This document shows positions 1 to 7,647 of a stretch of 18,219 nt of DNA, piece by piece (within the stretch, counting starts at the first letter, position 1; every line of letters starts with the position of its first letter). The stretch covers positions 1 through 18,219 of the forward strand of contig JAYWAM010000075.1 of the NCBI GenBank assembly GCA_043782425.1, in the 5' to 3' direction. The notes under the pieces are model-generated. The model searched no databases, was not told where the DNA came from, and saw only the letters and a list, made by a program, of their open reading frames with translations. The position numbers were made by a program, and so were the translations under genes. This stretch comes from JAYWAM01 sp043782425 (lineage in GTDB: Bacteria > Pseudomonadota > Gammaproteobacteria > Burkholderiales > Usitatibacteraceae).

Positions 1-20
1 CCGCGAACCAACGCCAGTTG

Positions 21-45
21 ATCGCGGGCAAGCCCGCTCCTACAA
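21..45 (-). repeat. REP-like palindromic repeat, type 1
   Basis: On the minus strand this reads GTAGGAGCGGGCTTGCCCGC followed by GA. It forms a short hairpin (GCGGGC/GCCCGC) behind a GTAG tetranucleotide. The same unit occurs twice, as an inverted pair, at 6641-6696. GTAG-headed hairpins of this kind are typical substrates of RAYT (REP-associated tyrosine) transposases, but no such transposase gene is in the window. A partner copy could lie beyond the left edge. Confidence 0.75.
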
Positions 46-95
46 ATTGTCATCACGCGCGCAATCTGGAATAGCTGGCTTCTGAGTGGAACATC

Positions 96-380
96 GTGGC
101 CGATAAAACCTTGCCCGGCGAAGACACTTCGCCACTCAAGTTCCCTACCGAGTTCCCCATCAAGATCATGGGCAAGACGCAAGATGGCTTTGCCCAGGCG
201 GTGGTGGAAATCGTGCTGCGCCACGCGCCGGATTTCGACCCCAATAGCATGGAAATGCGCGCCAGCCGCAACGCCAACTATCTGAGCCTGACCTGCACCA
301 TCGTCGCCCAATCGCGCCCGCAGCTCGATGCCTTGTACCGTGAATTGGTGGCGCATCCTATGGTGAAGATGGTGCTTTGA
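96..380 (+). CDS. ybeD: DUF493 / YbeD-family protein
   Basis: A 94-residue soluble protein of the YbeD/DUF493 family, close to the usual family length of about 90 residues. The family has an ACT-like alpha/beta fold and is thought to be a small regulatory or ligand-binding protein; its biochemical role is not settled. Visible family features are the PTEFPIKIMG segment near residues 17-26 and a C-terminal region of alternating strand and helix ending in HPMVKMVL. The start is GTG at 96; an in-frame TAG at 72 limits extension and no ATG lies between, so a non-ATG start is required. It ends 10 bases before lipB, the same neighbour it has in E. coli, suggesting cotranscription with lipB and lipA. 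Confidence 0.85.
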   Translation: MADKTLPGEDTSPLKFPTEFPIKIMGKTQDGFAQAVVEIVLRHAPDFDPNSMEMRASRNANYLSLTCTIVAQSRPQLDALYRELVAHPMVKMVL

Positions 381-390
381 GAGTCTGACT

Positions 391-1068
391 ATGTTCACCT
401 ATCCCACCTCTCTCACTTCAGCTTCAGCGCAAGTTTTTCAGGACCTTGCTCCCATCGTGCGCCATCTCGGCCGCGCCGACTTTGAGTCGACCTGGCGCGC
501 CATGCAAAGCAGCAACAAAGCACGCAGCGCGGATACGCGCGATGAAATCTGGCTGGTCGAACACGCGCCGGTTTTCACTTTGGGGATGGCGGGCAAGTTG
601 CAGCATGTGCTCAATCCCGGCGACATCGCGGTGGTGAAAACCGACCGCGGCGGACAGGTAACTTATCACGGCCCTGGACAGATCGTGTGCTATGTGATGC
701 TCGATCTGCGCAGGCTGGGCTATGGCGTGAAGGCGCTGGTGCGGCGTATGGAAGCGGCGGTCATCGCCCTACTCGGCGAATACGCCATCGCCGCGCACGC
801 CGAGCCTGCCATGCCGGGCGTGTATGTACACAGAGACGGCCAACTCGCCAAGATTTCCGCCGTCGGCCTGCGCGTCGCCAATCACGCCACCTATCACGGC
901 GTTTCACTCAATGTAGACATGGACCTCGAACCGTTTGCGCGCATCAACCCGTGCGGCTACGCGGGCCTGATGGTAGCGCAGATGAGCGACTACCAGGTTT
1001 CTGATAGCATGCAATGCATCGCCGACAAGCTCGCGGCGCACTTGATAAATCATGTGTATGGGAAATAG
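391..1068 (+). CDS. lipB: Octanoyl-[acyl-carrier-protein]:protein N-octanoyltransferase LipB
   Basis: Transfers the octanoyl group from octanoyl-ACP to the lipoyl domains of 2-oxoacid dehydrogenase E2 subunits and to GcvH, the first step of endogenous lipoate synthesis, in the cytoplasm. At 225 residues it fits the family. Visible motifs are RGGQVTYHGPGQ at residues 86-97, the lysine of AKISAVGLRV (K154), the ATYHGVSLNV strand, and the catalytic cysteine in NPCGYAGL (C188). The K-to-C spacing of 34 matches characterised LipB enzymes. The stretch before about residue 22 is poorly conserved and the ribosome site before ATG 391 is weak, so a start slightly downstream is possible. The gene lies between the YbeD-like gene and lipA, 2 bases before the lipA start, which implies translational coupling. 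Confidence 0.96.
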   Translation: MFTYPTSLTSASAQVFQDLAPIVRHLGRADFESTWRAMQSSNKARSADTRDEIWLVEHAPVFTLGMAGKLQHVLNPGDIAVVKTDRGGQVTYHGPGQIVCYVMLDLRRLGYGVKALVRRMEAAVIALLGEYAIAAHAEPAMPGVYVHRDGQLAKISAVGLRVANHATYHGVSLNVDMDLEPFARINPCGYAGLMVAQMSDYQVSDSMQCIADKLAAHLINHVYGK

Positions 1069-1070
1069 TC

Positions 1071-2012
1071 ATGGCCGAAGCCGGCGTCAAAGAAAATAGC
1101 GCACAGAAAACCGCGCGCATCCCCATCAAAATTGTTCCTGCGGAGCGGCTTAAAAAGCCCGAGTGGATCCGCGTGAAAACCGCCTCGACGGCGACACGCT
1201 TCAACGAGATCAAACAAATCCTGCGTGACAACAAGCTGCACACGGTTTGCGAAGAAGCCACGTGCCCCAATATCGGCGAATGCTTCGGCAAGGGCACGGC
1301 GACGTTCATGATAATGGGCGACTTGTGCACGCGCCGCTGCCCGTTTTGCGATGTCGGCCACGGCCGTCCGCTGCCGCTCGATGCAGACGAGCCGCGTCAT
1401 CTTGCCCAGACCATCGCGCAGATGAAGCTGCGTTACGTCGTCATCACCAGCGTGGACCGCGACGATCTGCGCGACGGCGGCGCGCAGCATTTTGCCGCTT
1501 GCATACGCGCGGTGCGCGAATTGTCGCCGCAAACGCGCATTGAAATCCTCACCCCGGATTTTCGTGGACGCCTGGAACGCGCCCTCGACATCCTGCGCGC
1601 CAGCCCGCCGGATGTGATGAATCACAATCTGGAAACGGTTGCGCGTTTATACAAACAAGCGCGCCCCGGCTCCGACTATCAGCATTCGCTGAAGCTATTG
1701 CAAGCTTTCAAGGCCGAGCACCCCGGCACGCCGACCAAAAGCGGTTTGATGGTGGGCCTGGGTGAAAGCAATGAAGAGATTTTGCAAGTGATGCGCGACT
1801 TGCGCGCTCACGGCGTGGACATGCTCACCATCGGCCAATACCTGCAACCCTCGGCACACCATCTGCCAGTGCTGCGCTATGTGCATCCCGATGACTTTAA
1901 AATGTTTGAGAGCGCGGCGCTGGGCATGGGCTTTGCACACGCAGCTTGCGGTCCTATGGTGCGCTCCAGCTACCACGCCGATCAGCAGGCGCACGGGGCG
2001 GGTGTGGTTTAG
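1071..2012 (+). CDS. lipA: Lipoyl synthase LipA (radical SAM)
   Basis: Inserts two sulfur atoms into protein-bound octanoyl groups made by LipB, giving lipoyl cofactor. The 313-residue reading shows both cluster motifs: CEEATCPNIGEC (C60, C65, C71) for the auxiliary [4Fe-4S] cluster that donates sulfur, and CTRRCPFC (C86, C90, C93) for the radical SAM cluster. The C-terminal RSSY motif (298-301), whose serine ligates the auxiliary cluster, is intact. The start at 1071 is chosen because MAEAGVKEN follows GGGAAATAGTC and lies 2 bases after the lipB stop; the in-frame ATG at 1014 would overlap lipB by 55 bases and adds residues not expected in the family. The gene ends at the edge of a palindromic repeat pair that separates it from the convergent uspA-like gene. 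Confidence 0.97.
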   Translation: MAEAGVKENSAQKTARIPIKIVPAERLKKPEWIRVKTASTATRFNEIKQILRDNKLHTVCEEATCPNIGECFGKGTATFMIMGDLCTRRCPFCDVGHGRPLPLDADEPRHLAQTIAQMKLRYVVITSVDRDDLRDGGAQHFAACIRAVRELSPQTRIEILTPDFRGRLERALDILRASPPDVMNHNLETVARLYKQARPGSDYQHSLKLLQAFKAEHPGTPTKSGLMVGLGESNEEILQVMRDLRAHGVDMLTIGQYLQPSAHHLPVLRYVHPDDFKMFESAALGMGFAHAACGPMVRSSYHADQQAHGAGVV

Positions 2013-2022
2013 GCAGCCCGCG

Positions 2023-2105
2023 CGTAGGGCGGACTTATCCGCCACGTCAAGTTAGAGAGGGGTTGGTCAGCGTAATGATGGGATGGCGGACAAGTCCGCC
2101 CTACG
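2023..2105. repeat. Inverted pair of REP-like repeats (type 2), possible bidirectional terminator
   Basis: CGTAGGGCGGACTTATCCGCC at 2023-2043 and GGCGGACAAGTCCGCCCTAC at 2085-2104 are inverted copies of one unit. Each folds alone (GGCGGA/TCCGCC), and together they can form a cruciform. A third copy is at 6581-6613. The pair fills the space between the convergent lipA and uspA-like genes, so it may stop transcription in both directions. That is inferred from position; there is no U-tract typical of an intrinsic terminator. Confidence 0.75.
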
Positions 2106-2116
2106 CCAGGCGCAAA

Positions 2117-2545
2117 TCACTTCACCAGCAACAGCGGCGCCTTGGCCAGATAAATCACTTTGGTCACCACCGATCCGAGCACCATCCCGCTAATCGAGCC
2201 GGCGCCGCGGCTGCCCAGCACGATCTGGTCACACTGCTTTGCCTCGGCATATTGCGCGATGACCTCAGCGGCGTGGCCCACGCCGATATGATGCGAATAT
2301 TGAATTCCAGCCGCATCAAGCAGCGCACGCGCGTCCTTGAGCACGGCCATCCCCTCGTCGTGATAATAGGCGTTTAAATCCTCGCGCTTAATGAAGAGCT
2401 TGATGTTCACACCGGCTATGGGTGTCTGCACGTTGAGCAGAAACACCTCAATTGGCGCCGCATACCAGGCGCGGTTTTTTACCAGGTGATCGACGGCGCG
2501 CAGCGCGTTTTCTGAGCCATCAACTGCAATCAATAGTTTCAGCAT
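2117..2545 (-). CDS. UspA-type universal stress protein, ATP-binding class
   Basis: A single-domain universal stress protein of 142 residues, the usual size. It begins with the family opening MLKLLIAVDGSE, and the C-terminal half carries GSRGAGSISGMVLGS, which matches the G-2x-G-9x-G-S nucleotide-binding motif, so this should be an ATP-binding Usp. Such proteins form cytoplasmic dimers and accumulate under stress; the specific role cannot be read from sequence. The start at 2545 matches the conserved N-terminus and has AAAGGA 12 bases upstream; in-frame ATGs at 2557 and 2575 would add up to 10 residues. It lies 77 bases downstream of the TerC-like gene on the same strand and may share its transcript. 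It converges on lipA. Confidence 0.92.
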   Translation of the reverse strand: MLKLLIAVDGSENALRAVDHLVKNRAWYAAPIEVFLLNVQTPIAGVNIKLFIKREDLNAYYHDEGMAVLKDARALLDAAGIQYSHHIGVGHAAEVIAQYAEAKQCDQIVLGSRGAGSISGMVLGSVVTKVIYLAKAPLLLVK

Positions 2546-2622
2546 GGCATCCAACATTCCTTTCTTTGAATCCATCCGGTTGATTACTACAGCGACTCAT
2601 TGTGCGGTCAGTACATGCATGA

Positions 2623-3357
2623 CTACTTCAGGTTCTTCGAAGTTGTCGGTTTATTTTCGGCCGCCAAGTCAACCAGCGGTTTGCTAGGACGAGAGCGCCG
2701 CGCCAACCATTTACCCAAGCCCAACACCAGCAGAGCACAGGCCACCGGCCCCGCTGTGTGCAAGTACGATGCATTGCTATCTACCCAGGACCTGGCGATG
2801 GGGTCGGTGACCGCCATTTCCCCGGCAACCCATCCCAGCAGCATGGCGCCTATGGTGATAATGATTGGAAAACGTTCCATCACTTTGAGAAGCATAGTGC
2901 TGCCAAAAATCACCAACGGGATACTGATCAACAGGCCCAGCACGAGCAGCAGCACGCTGCCCTTGGCTGCAGCAGCCACTGCGATTACGTTGTCCAGGCT
3001 CATCACCAGATCAGCAATCAAAATCGTCTTGATGGCAGCCATCAAGTTGTCATGCGCCGTATGCTTCACTTCGTGCTCATCTTCGGGCATCAGCAGCTTC
3101 ACGCCTATCCAGAGCAGCAACGCTGCGCCTACCAGCTTAAGATAGGGCAGCGCCAGGAGCTTGATCGCGAACAACGTCAGTAGAACACGCATTATGATCG
3201 CTGCCCCGCTGCCCCAGAAAATCGCTTTATTCTGTTGTGCAGGAGGCAGTGAACGTGACGCCAATGCGATCACCACGGCGTTATCGCCGGAAAGCACGAT
3301 ATTGACACCGATAATTTGCAGCAAAGCGGTCCAGAATAGGGAATCGGTTAAATCCAT
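2623..3357 (-). CDS. TerC/YjbE-family integral membrane protein, putative metal transporter
   Basis: A 244-residue polytopic inner-membrane protein with about seven hydrophobic segments. It carries the two family signatures: SGDNAVVIALA near residues 23-33 and MSLDNVIAVA in the middle of the protein. Their aspartates and asparagines sit inside transmembrane helices and are thought to line a metal path. TerC/YjbE relatives include manganese exporters; the substrate here is inferred only. A charged loop rich in Glu, Asp and His (MPEDEHEVKHTAHD) follows the third segment, and the C-terminus is a basic soluble tail. The 86 bases upstream are shared with slt, transcribed divergently, and are too short for a yybP-ykoY manganese riboswitch. 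The ribosome site before ATG 3357 is weak. Confidence 0.9.
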   Translation of the reverse strand: MDLTDSLFWTALLQIIGVNIVLSGDNAVVIALASRSLPPAQQNKAIFWGSGAAIIMRVLLTLFAIKLLALPYLKLVGAALLLWIGVKLLMPEDEHEVKHTAHDNLMAAIKTILIADLVMSLDNVIAVAAAAKGSVLLLVLGLLISIPLVIFGSTMLLKVMERFPIIITIGAMLLGWVAGEMAVTDPIARSWVDSNASYLHTAGPVACALLVLGLGKWLARRSRPSKPLVDLAAENKPTTSKNLK

Positions 3358-3411
3358 ATAATTTGCCGAAATGGTGTTATCGAAGGAATAGTGCGATTAT
3401 CGGTACGACAC

Positions 3412-3417
3412 TATAAT
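3412..3417 (+). promoter_or_regulatory. Candidate -10 box for slt in the divergent terC-slt spacer
   Basis: TATAAT lies 26 bases before the slt ATG in the only gap between two divergent genes. No good -35 hexamer sits 16-18 bases upstream. The reverse strand offers TATTAT over nearly the same bases, so the spot could serve both directions. Support is limited to the hexamer match and its position. Confidence 0.35.
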
Positions 3418-3443
3418 ATGAACTGGCAATCAGACCGCAAAAA

Positions 3444-5549
3444 ATGAAACCCTCGCTATTTGGCGCAAGCATGACACGAAACTTATCAAGCCTCGCTGTA
3501 AAAGCGCTATGCCTCTTGCCATACGTCGCCGGGATGGCTTTGCCGCTGGCATTGTGCAATGCTTATGCGGCGCAAAGCGCGACGCCAACAACGGCCGCAA
3601 ATTTTAGCGCAAATAGCGCCTGGCAAAGCAGCCTGCTCGGTATGCGTGAAGCTTACGCCAAACAGGATATTCGAGCGCTGCAAAAGGCGAAAGCGACGGC
3701 GCTCGAAAAGCTTGCCGGGCATCCTCTGGAGTCCTATGTTGAATACTGGTGGCTTTCCTCGCGGCTTGCGCTTGATCCTGCTGCCGAGCGCGATGCAATC
3801 GTGCGTTTTCTGTCGCAATATCATGACACCTACCTGGCGGAGCAACTGCGGCGTGAATGGTTAAAGCAGCTTGGCAAGCTGCAAGACTGGGCAAGCTTCA
3901 ACGCCCAGTATGTCAAACTCGCCGCCGAAGACCTAGAAGTCACCTGCTATGCATGGCAGGCGCGCCTTGAGCAACAAGATCGCGAGGTGCTGGATGAAGC
4001 CAAGGCGCTGTGGCACAGCGGCAAAAGCGCGCCCGAGCCGTGCGATGTGCTATTCAATACGCTGCTCGCGCAGAAACGACTGAGCAGCGAAGAAATCTGG
4101 GCGCGGGTACGCAAGCTGCTCGAAACGGGCGACGTGGCGGAAGTCAAGCGTCTTACCAATACCATGCCGGAAATCGTGAAACTGCCGCACAGAATGCTGG
4201 CATCGATTGTCGCCGATCCTGGACGTTATCTGGTGAACGAAAGGCTCAACGTCAAATCGCGCCCCTCCATCGAGCTTAGCCTGTTCGCCATGCAACGTCT
4301 GGGGCGTCGCGATGCCCCCGAGGCCGCCGACTGGCTGACCAAGCGTGGCGCCGCGCTGTCAGACGCGGACAAGCGCTTTGCCTGGGCGCAGGTCGGCCTG
4401 CATGCCGCGCAGCAGCACGAGCCGCGCGCACTCGAATGGTATGCCCTTGCGGCGGGACATCGTCTGAGCGATACGCAAGCGGCGTGGAAGGTGCGCGCCG
4501 CGTTGCGCGCCCAGGATTGGCCCGCGGTGCAAGCCAGCATCGCGGCCATGCCGCTGATGGAACAGCGCGCACCGGCGTGGCGTTACTGGCTGGCGCGCGC
4601 CCTCAACGCCCAGGGCAATATCGCAGGCAACAAGGCCGCTGCCGATACCCTGCTTCAGGGACTGAGCAGTGAAATGAATTTTTATGGCTTGCTTGCCGCC
4701 GAAGATCTGGGCGTCCTGGCCGCGCCACAGTGGAGCGCCTTTCAGCCGCAACGCGCGGATATTGACGCTATCCTGGCGCTCCCTGCAATGCAACGCGCTT
4801 TGTTACTTTATCAAGTCGGCTTGCCGGGCGAGGGACTGCACGAGTGGTTTTGGGCGGTGCGCAATATGGACGACAAACAACTGCTCGCCGCCGCCGAAGC
4901 GGCAAACGAATTGGGCGTGCCTGATCGCGCCATGCGCGCCGCCGAGCGCACCGTGCAGTTACATGATTTCAGCCGCCGCTACCCGATACCGTTCCGCGAG
5001 CTGTTGTCCTCAGCCGCCAAAAAGTATCAGCTCGACGAAGCCTGGGTCTATGGCCTGATAAAACAGGAAAGCGCGTTTGTCTCCGAAGCCAGATCGCGCG
5101 TCGGCGCCACGGGATTAATGCAGATTATGCCGGCCACGGCAAAGTCGATGGCCAAGTTGGCGAGCCTGAAAGACTTCCAGGTGGCGAAACTCGCGCAGGT
5201 GGAAACCAATGTGCTGCTCGGCGCCCATTACCTGCGTCATGTACTCGATGATCTGGGCGATCAAGTGCTTGCCACAGCCGCCTACAACGCCGGGCCGGGC
5301 CGCGCACGGCGCTGGCGCAGCGAAGCGCCGCTCGAAGGCGCGATCTACGCCGAGACCATCCCGTTCGACGAAACGCGCGATTATGTAAAGCGCGTGATGG
5401 CCAATGCTTTTTACTATGCCAGCCGTCTTGGGGCGCCCAAGAGCAGTTTCAAAAAAATGATCGGCGTGGTGCCTAGCCGTTCTTCCGGGGAAGTGAACAC
5501 CGCAAGCGCGCCGTCGCTTTCCCAATCTAACGCCATCCCAACTCAGTGA
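3444..5549 (+). CDS. slt: Soluble lytic murein transglycosylase, Slt70-like
   Basis: A periplasmic enzyme of 701 residues that cleaves the MurNAc-GlcNAc bond of peptidoglycan and leaves 1,6-anhydro ends. The first ~42 residues form a signal peptide with a hydrophobic stretch ending in NAYA-AQ. Residues ~50-480 are alpha-helical repeat-like sequence, matching the doughnut-shaped superhelical domain of Slt70. The lysozyme-like domain carries the catalytic glutamate E542 in IKQESAF, GATGLMQIMPATAK (554-567), AYNAGPGRARRW (613-624), and a following ETRDYVKRVMANAFYY segment. The last ~40 residues are a low-complexity Ser/Ala tail. ATG 3444 gives the longer signal peptide; ATG 3471 is an alternative and neither has a strong ribosome site. 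It is 10 bases upstream of the epimerase-like gene, so the two are probably cotranscribed. Confidence 0.95.
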   Translation: MKPSLFGASMTRNLSSLAVKALCLLPYVAGMALPLALCNAYAAQSATPTTAANFSANSAWQSSLLGMREAYAKQDIRALQKAKATALEKLAGHPLESYVEYWWLSSRLALDPAAERDAIVRFLSQYHDTYLAEQLRREWLKQLGKLQDWASFNAQYVKLAAEDLEVTCYAWQARLEQQDREVLDEAKALWHSGKSAPEPCDVLFNTLLAQKRLSSEEIWARVRKLLETGDVAEVKRLTNTMPEIVKLPHRMLASIVADPGRYLVNERLNVKSRPSIELSLFAMQRLGRRDAPEAADWLTKRGAALSDADKRFAWAQVGLHAAQQHEPRALEWYALAAGHRLSDTQAAWKVRAALRAQDWPAVQASIAAMPLMEQRAPAWRYWLARALNAQGNIAGNKAAADTLLQGLSSEMNFYGLLAAEDLGVLAAPQWSAFQPQRADIDAILALPAMQRALLLYQVGLPGEGLHEWFWAVRNMDDKQLLAAAEAANELGVPDRAMRAAERTVQLHDFSRRYPIPFRELLSSAAKKYQLDEAWVYGLIKQESAFVSEARSRVGATGLMQIMPATAKSMAKLASLKDFQVAKLAQVETNVLLGAHYLRHVLDDLGDQVLATAAYNAGPGRARRWRSEAPLEGAIYAETIPFDETRDYVKRVMANAFYYASRLGAPKSSFKKMIGVVPSRSSGEVNTASAPSLSQSNAIPTQ

Positions 5550-5559
5550 GAAGTGCACA

Positions 5560-6540
5560 ATGATAATTTCCCGCGTATGTTTACTGGGCGGCAGCGGATT
5601 CATCGGTCGCCATGTGGCCGAACATCTTTCCAGCCTGGGAATTGAAGTGGTGATACCGACGCGGCGGCGCGAGCGCGCCAAGTTCTTGCTGGTGTTGCCG
5701 ACCACCGATGTGCTTGAAGCCGATGTTCACGATGACGCAACGCTGCAACAGCTTTTCAGCGCCTGCGATGCGGTCATCAATCTGGTCGGCATCCTGCACG
5801 AAAAAATGCGGGGCGATTTCGAGCGCACGCACGTCACGCTCGCACGGCGCGTCGCCGCCGCCTGTGTCGCCGCAGGCGTGCCGCGCCTGATCCACATGAG
5901 CGCCTTGAACGCCAGCCAGAGCGCGCCGAGCGAATACCTCAAGTCGCGCGCACGCGGTGAGGCAGCGGTTAACGAAGTCGCCCAAGCCACAGCGCAGCTT
6001 CAGGTCACGATGTTTCGTCCCTCTGTGGTATTCGGGCGCGACGGCCAATTTTTTAATTTTCTCGCGCAACTAGTAAAGCGCCTCCCGCTGATCCCACTGG
6101 GATCACCTGACGCAAAGTTCCAACCGCTTCATGTTGACGACCTGGCGCACGCCATCGTCGCCAGCCTCGGCAAAAGCGAGACTTTCGGCCAGACCTACGC
6201 CATGTGCGGACCAAAGATTTACACGCTTTACCAGTTGGTCGAATTCGTCACCGGCGTGATGCGCAAAAGCCGCACTATCATCAAGCTTGGGCCTGGCATG
6301 TCGATGTTGCAGGCGCGCGTACTCGAAATTGCTTTTTTCTGGAACAAAATCCTCACGCGCGACAACGTCAAATCCATGCGCGTGGACAGCGTGTGCAACT
6401 GCGATTTTCCTGCCGTGTTCGGCTTTCAACCGGCGAGTATGGAGGCTATCGTCCCGCAGTATCTCGATGGGGCAGTGGCGCGCGGGCGTTACCAGTTGTT
6501 CCGCCATCGCGCGGGACGCGGCTCCAGTAAGGCGCAATAA
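5560..6540 (+). CDS. NDUFA9-like NAD(P)-binding protein (atypical SDR / complex I epimerase-like)
   Basis: A 326-residue Rossmann-fold protein of the NAD-dependent epimerase/atypical short-chain dehydrogenase group, closest in style to the NDUFA9 accessory subunit of complex I and its bacterial homologues. The nucleotide-binding loop is GGSGFIG (10-16). HMSAL (112-116) and the Y126-containing YLKSRARGE follow in the right order. The usual YxxxK reads YxxxR here (Y126, R130), so classical dehydrogenase catalysis is doubtful; a structural or cofactor-binding role is plausible, as in other atypical members. RPSVVFGRDGQFFNF and QPLHVDDLAHAI are further family landmarks. GAGAAG lies 7 bases before the ATG. 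The gene follows slt by 10 bases; a hairpin overlaps its stop codon. Confidence 0.87.
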   Translation: MIISRVCLLGGSGFIGRHVAEHLSSLGIEVVIPTRRRERAKFLLVLPTTDVLEADVHDDATLQQLFSACDAVINLVGILHEKMRGDFERTHVTLARRVAAACVAAGVPRLIHMSALNASQSAPSEYLKSRARGEAAVNEVAQATAQLQVTMFRPSVVFGRDGQFFNFLAQLVKRLPLIPLGSPDAKFQPLHVDDLAHAIVASLGKSETFGQTYAMCGPKIYTLYQLVEFVTGVMRKSRTIIKLGPGMSMLQARVLEIAFFWNKILTRDNVKSMRVDSVCNCDFPAVFGFQPASMEAIVPQYLDGAVARGRYQLFRHRAGRGSSKAQ

Positions 6541-6557
6541 GCGCAGCGCATTGCGCC
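6531..6557 (+). terminator. Hairpin across the stop codon of the epimerase-like gene
   Basis: GGCGCAAT at 6531-6538 and ATTGCGCC at 6550-6557 are perfect inverted arms with an 11-base loop; the arm includes the first base of the TAA stop. There is no U-tract, so if it ends transcription it would be a weak or factor-assisted site. Two further repeat palindromes follow at once. Confidence 0.4.
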
Positions 6558-6580
6558 GCAGCGTGGCTATTTGCGCGCTA

Positions 6581-6613
6581 CCGGCGGATTACGCTACGCT
6601 AATCCGCCCTACG
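6581..6613. repeat. REP-like palindromic repeat, type 2
   Basis: GGCGGATTA and TAATCCGCC are perfect arms around CGCTACGC, followed by CTACG. Read on the minus strand it begins CGTAGGGCGGATTA, the same head as the units at 2023 and 2085, here with a longer arm. Confidence 0.75.
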
Positions 6614-6640
6614 ACAATCTTTGCGCTATAACGATTTTAT

Positions 6641-6696
6641 GTAGGAGCGGGCTTGCCCGCGATAACAACCATTTCGCGGGCAAGCCCGATCCTACG
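6641..6696. repeat. Inverted pair of REP-like repeats, type 1
   Basis: GTAGGAGCGGGCTTGCCCGC at 6641-6660 is followed after 15 bases by TCGCGGGCAAGCCCGATCCTAC at 6675-6696, an inverted copy with one difference in the hairpin arm. Head-to-head REP doublets of this kind are common in Pseudomonas and other proteobacteria. With 6531-6557 and 6581-6613 this pair accounts for most of the 219-base gap between the epimerase-like gene and the GST gene. Confidence 0.85.
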
Positions 6697-6759
6697 AACA
6701 AACGGATTTATTCGCGTTTCTATCAAGAATTGGAATTGAATCCACAATGAGGGGCCTTC

Positions 6760-7446
6760 ATGTCTGAACTCACGCTAGTCATCGGCAACAAAAACTATTC
6801 TTCCTGGTCCATGCGCCCTTGGGTGCTGCTGAAGCAACTCGACATTTCTTTCAAGGAAGTCATGCTCAGATTTGAAACCCAGGAATGGAGCGAAAACATC
6901 GCACGCTATTCTCCCTCGCGTCTGGTTCCGGTGTTGTGGCGCAAGCACAACGGCAAGGACGAAGCCTTGTGGGATTCACTCGCCATCATGGAAGCCGTGC
7001 ACGAAATGTTTCCTGCTAAAAACGTTTGGCCGAGCGATGCCAGCGCCCGCGCCTTTGCACGCTGCATCAGCGCCGAAATGCATTCCGGTTTTCGCGAGCT
7101 GCGCAATCTGATGCCGATGAACATCCGCGCTAGCCATCCCGGCAAGGGAATGAATACCGAAGTGGCGGCCAACATCAAGCGCATCGAAGCCCTGTGGGCA
7201 GAGGCGCGCGCACGTTTCGGCAGCGGCGGGGACTTTCTATTCGGACAGTTTGGCGCTGCGGACGCCATGTATGCGCCGGTGGCGATGCGTTTCAAGACTT
7301 ACGCGCCCGCGCTTTCAGCGGATTCACTGCGCTATTGCGAAGCGCTGCGCGCAGCGCCGGGGATCAAGGCATGGATTGCCGATGCGCTACAGGAGACGCA
7401 GTTCGTCAGTCACGACGAGCCTTACGCCGTGGCGCCGCAAACTTGA
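6760..7446 (+). CDS. Glutathione S-transferase family protein
   Basis: A cytosolic GST-like protein of 228 residues. The N-terminal thioredoxin-fold domain opens with LVIGNKNYSSWSMRPW (residues 6-21), where the serines of SSWS occupy the position that activates glutathione in Ser-type GSTs. SRLVPVLW with the cis-proline position and the D72-S73 pair of LWDSLAIMEAVHE, which would bind the gamma-glutamyl group, follow. The C-terminal half is the all-helical GST domain, with FGAADAMYAPVAMRF as its recognisable helix. The substrate is unknown. GAGGGGCC 6 bases before ATG 6760 is a reasonable ribosome site. It stands as a single gene between a REP block and a MITE. Confidence 0.9.
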   Translation: MSELTLVIGNKNYSSWSMRPWVLLKQLDISFKEVMLRFETQEWSENIARYSPSRLVPVLWRKHNGKDEALWDSLAIMEAVHEMFPAKNVWPSDASARAFARCISAEMHSGFRELRNLMPMNIRASHPGKGMNTEVAANIKRIEALWAEARARFGSGGDFLFGQFGAADAMYAPVAMRFKTYAPALSADSLRYCEALRAAPGIKAWIADALQETQFVSHDEPYAVAPQT

Positions 7447-7490
7447 ATTGCATCTTGATCGTTGGGTCATTGTATTGAAACCCCTGATTA

Positions 7491-7647
7491 TTGAGAATTT
7501 CCTAATTTGAAACAGCCCCACCCTCACCCCGCCCTCTCCCGCCCAAGCGGGAGAGGGGGTTTTCCCCCTCTCCACCGGAACGGGGGAGAGGGTCGGGGTG
7601 AGGGGGTGGTAGAGCCACGAAATTGTCATAAATTAGAAAACACTCAA
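7491..7647 (+). mobile_element. MITE copy 1: 157-bp miniature inverted-repeat element with TA at both ends
   Basis: The ends are inverted: TTGAGAATTTCCTAATTT at the left and, read on the other strand, TTGAGTGTTTTCTAATTT at the right. TA lies directly outside both (7489-7490 and 7648-7649), as expected for a TA target-site duplication of IS630/Tc1-mariner-type transposition. The core has outer arms CCCTCACCCCG...CGGGGTGAGGG enclosing two smaller hairpins, CTCTCCCGC/GCGGGAGAG and CCCTCTCC/GGGGAGAGGG, giving a cloverleaf. No ORF is present. A near-identical copy lies inverted at 13658-13815. This copy starts 44 bases after the GST stop and ends 62 bases before cca. Confidence 0.85.

Noticed and set aside
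1014..1070. Longer lipA start at ATG 1014 overlapping lipB
   Set aside because: It would overlap lipB by 55 bases; ATG 1071 has a ribosome site and gives the family-typical N-terminus.
3358..3443. Manganese (yybP-ykoY) riboswitch ahead of the TerC-like gene
   Set aside because: The gap is only 86 bases, is shared with divergent slt, and shows no matching conserved elements.
7507..7617. Possible CRISPR-like array in the GC-rich palindrome
   Set aside because: There are no regularly spaced repeats with unique spacers; the sequence is a nested palindrome within the MITE.
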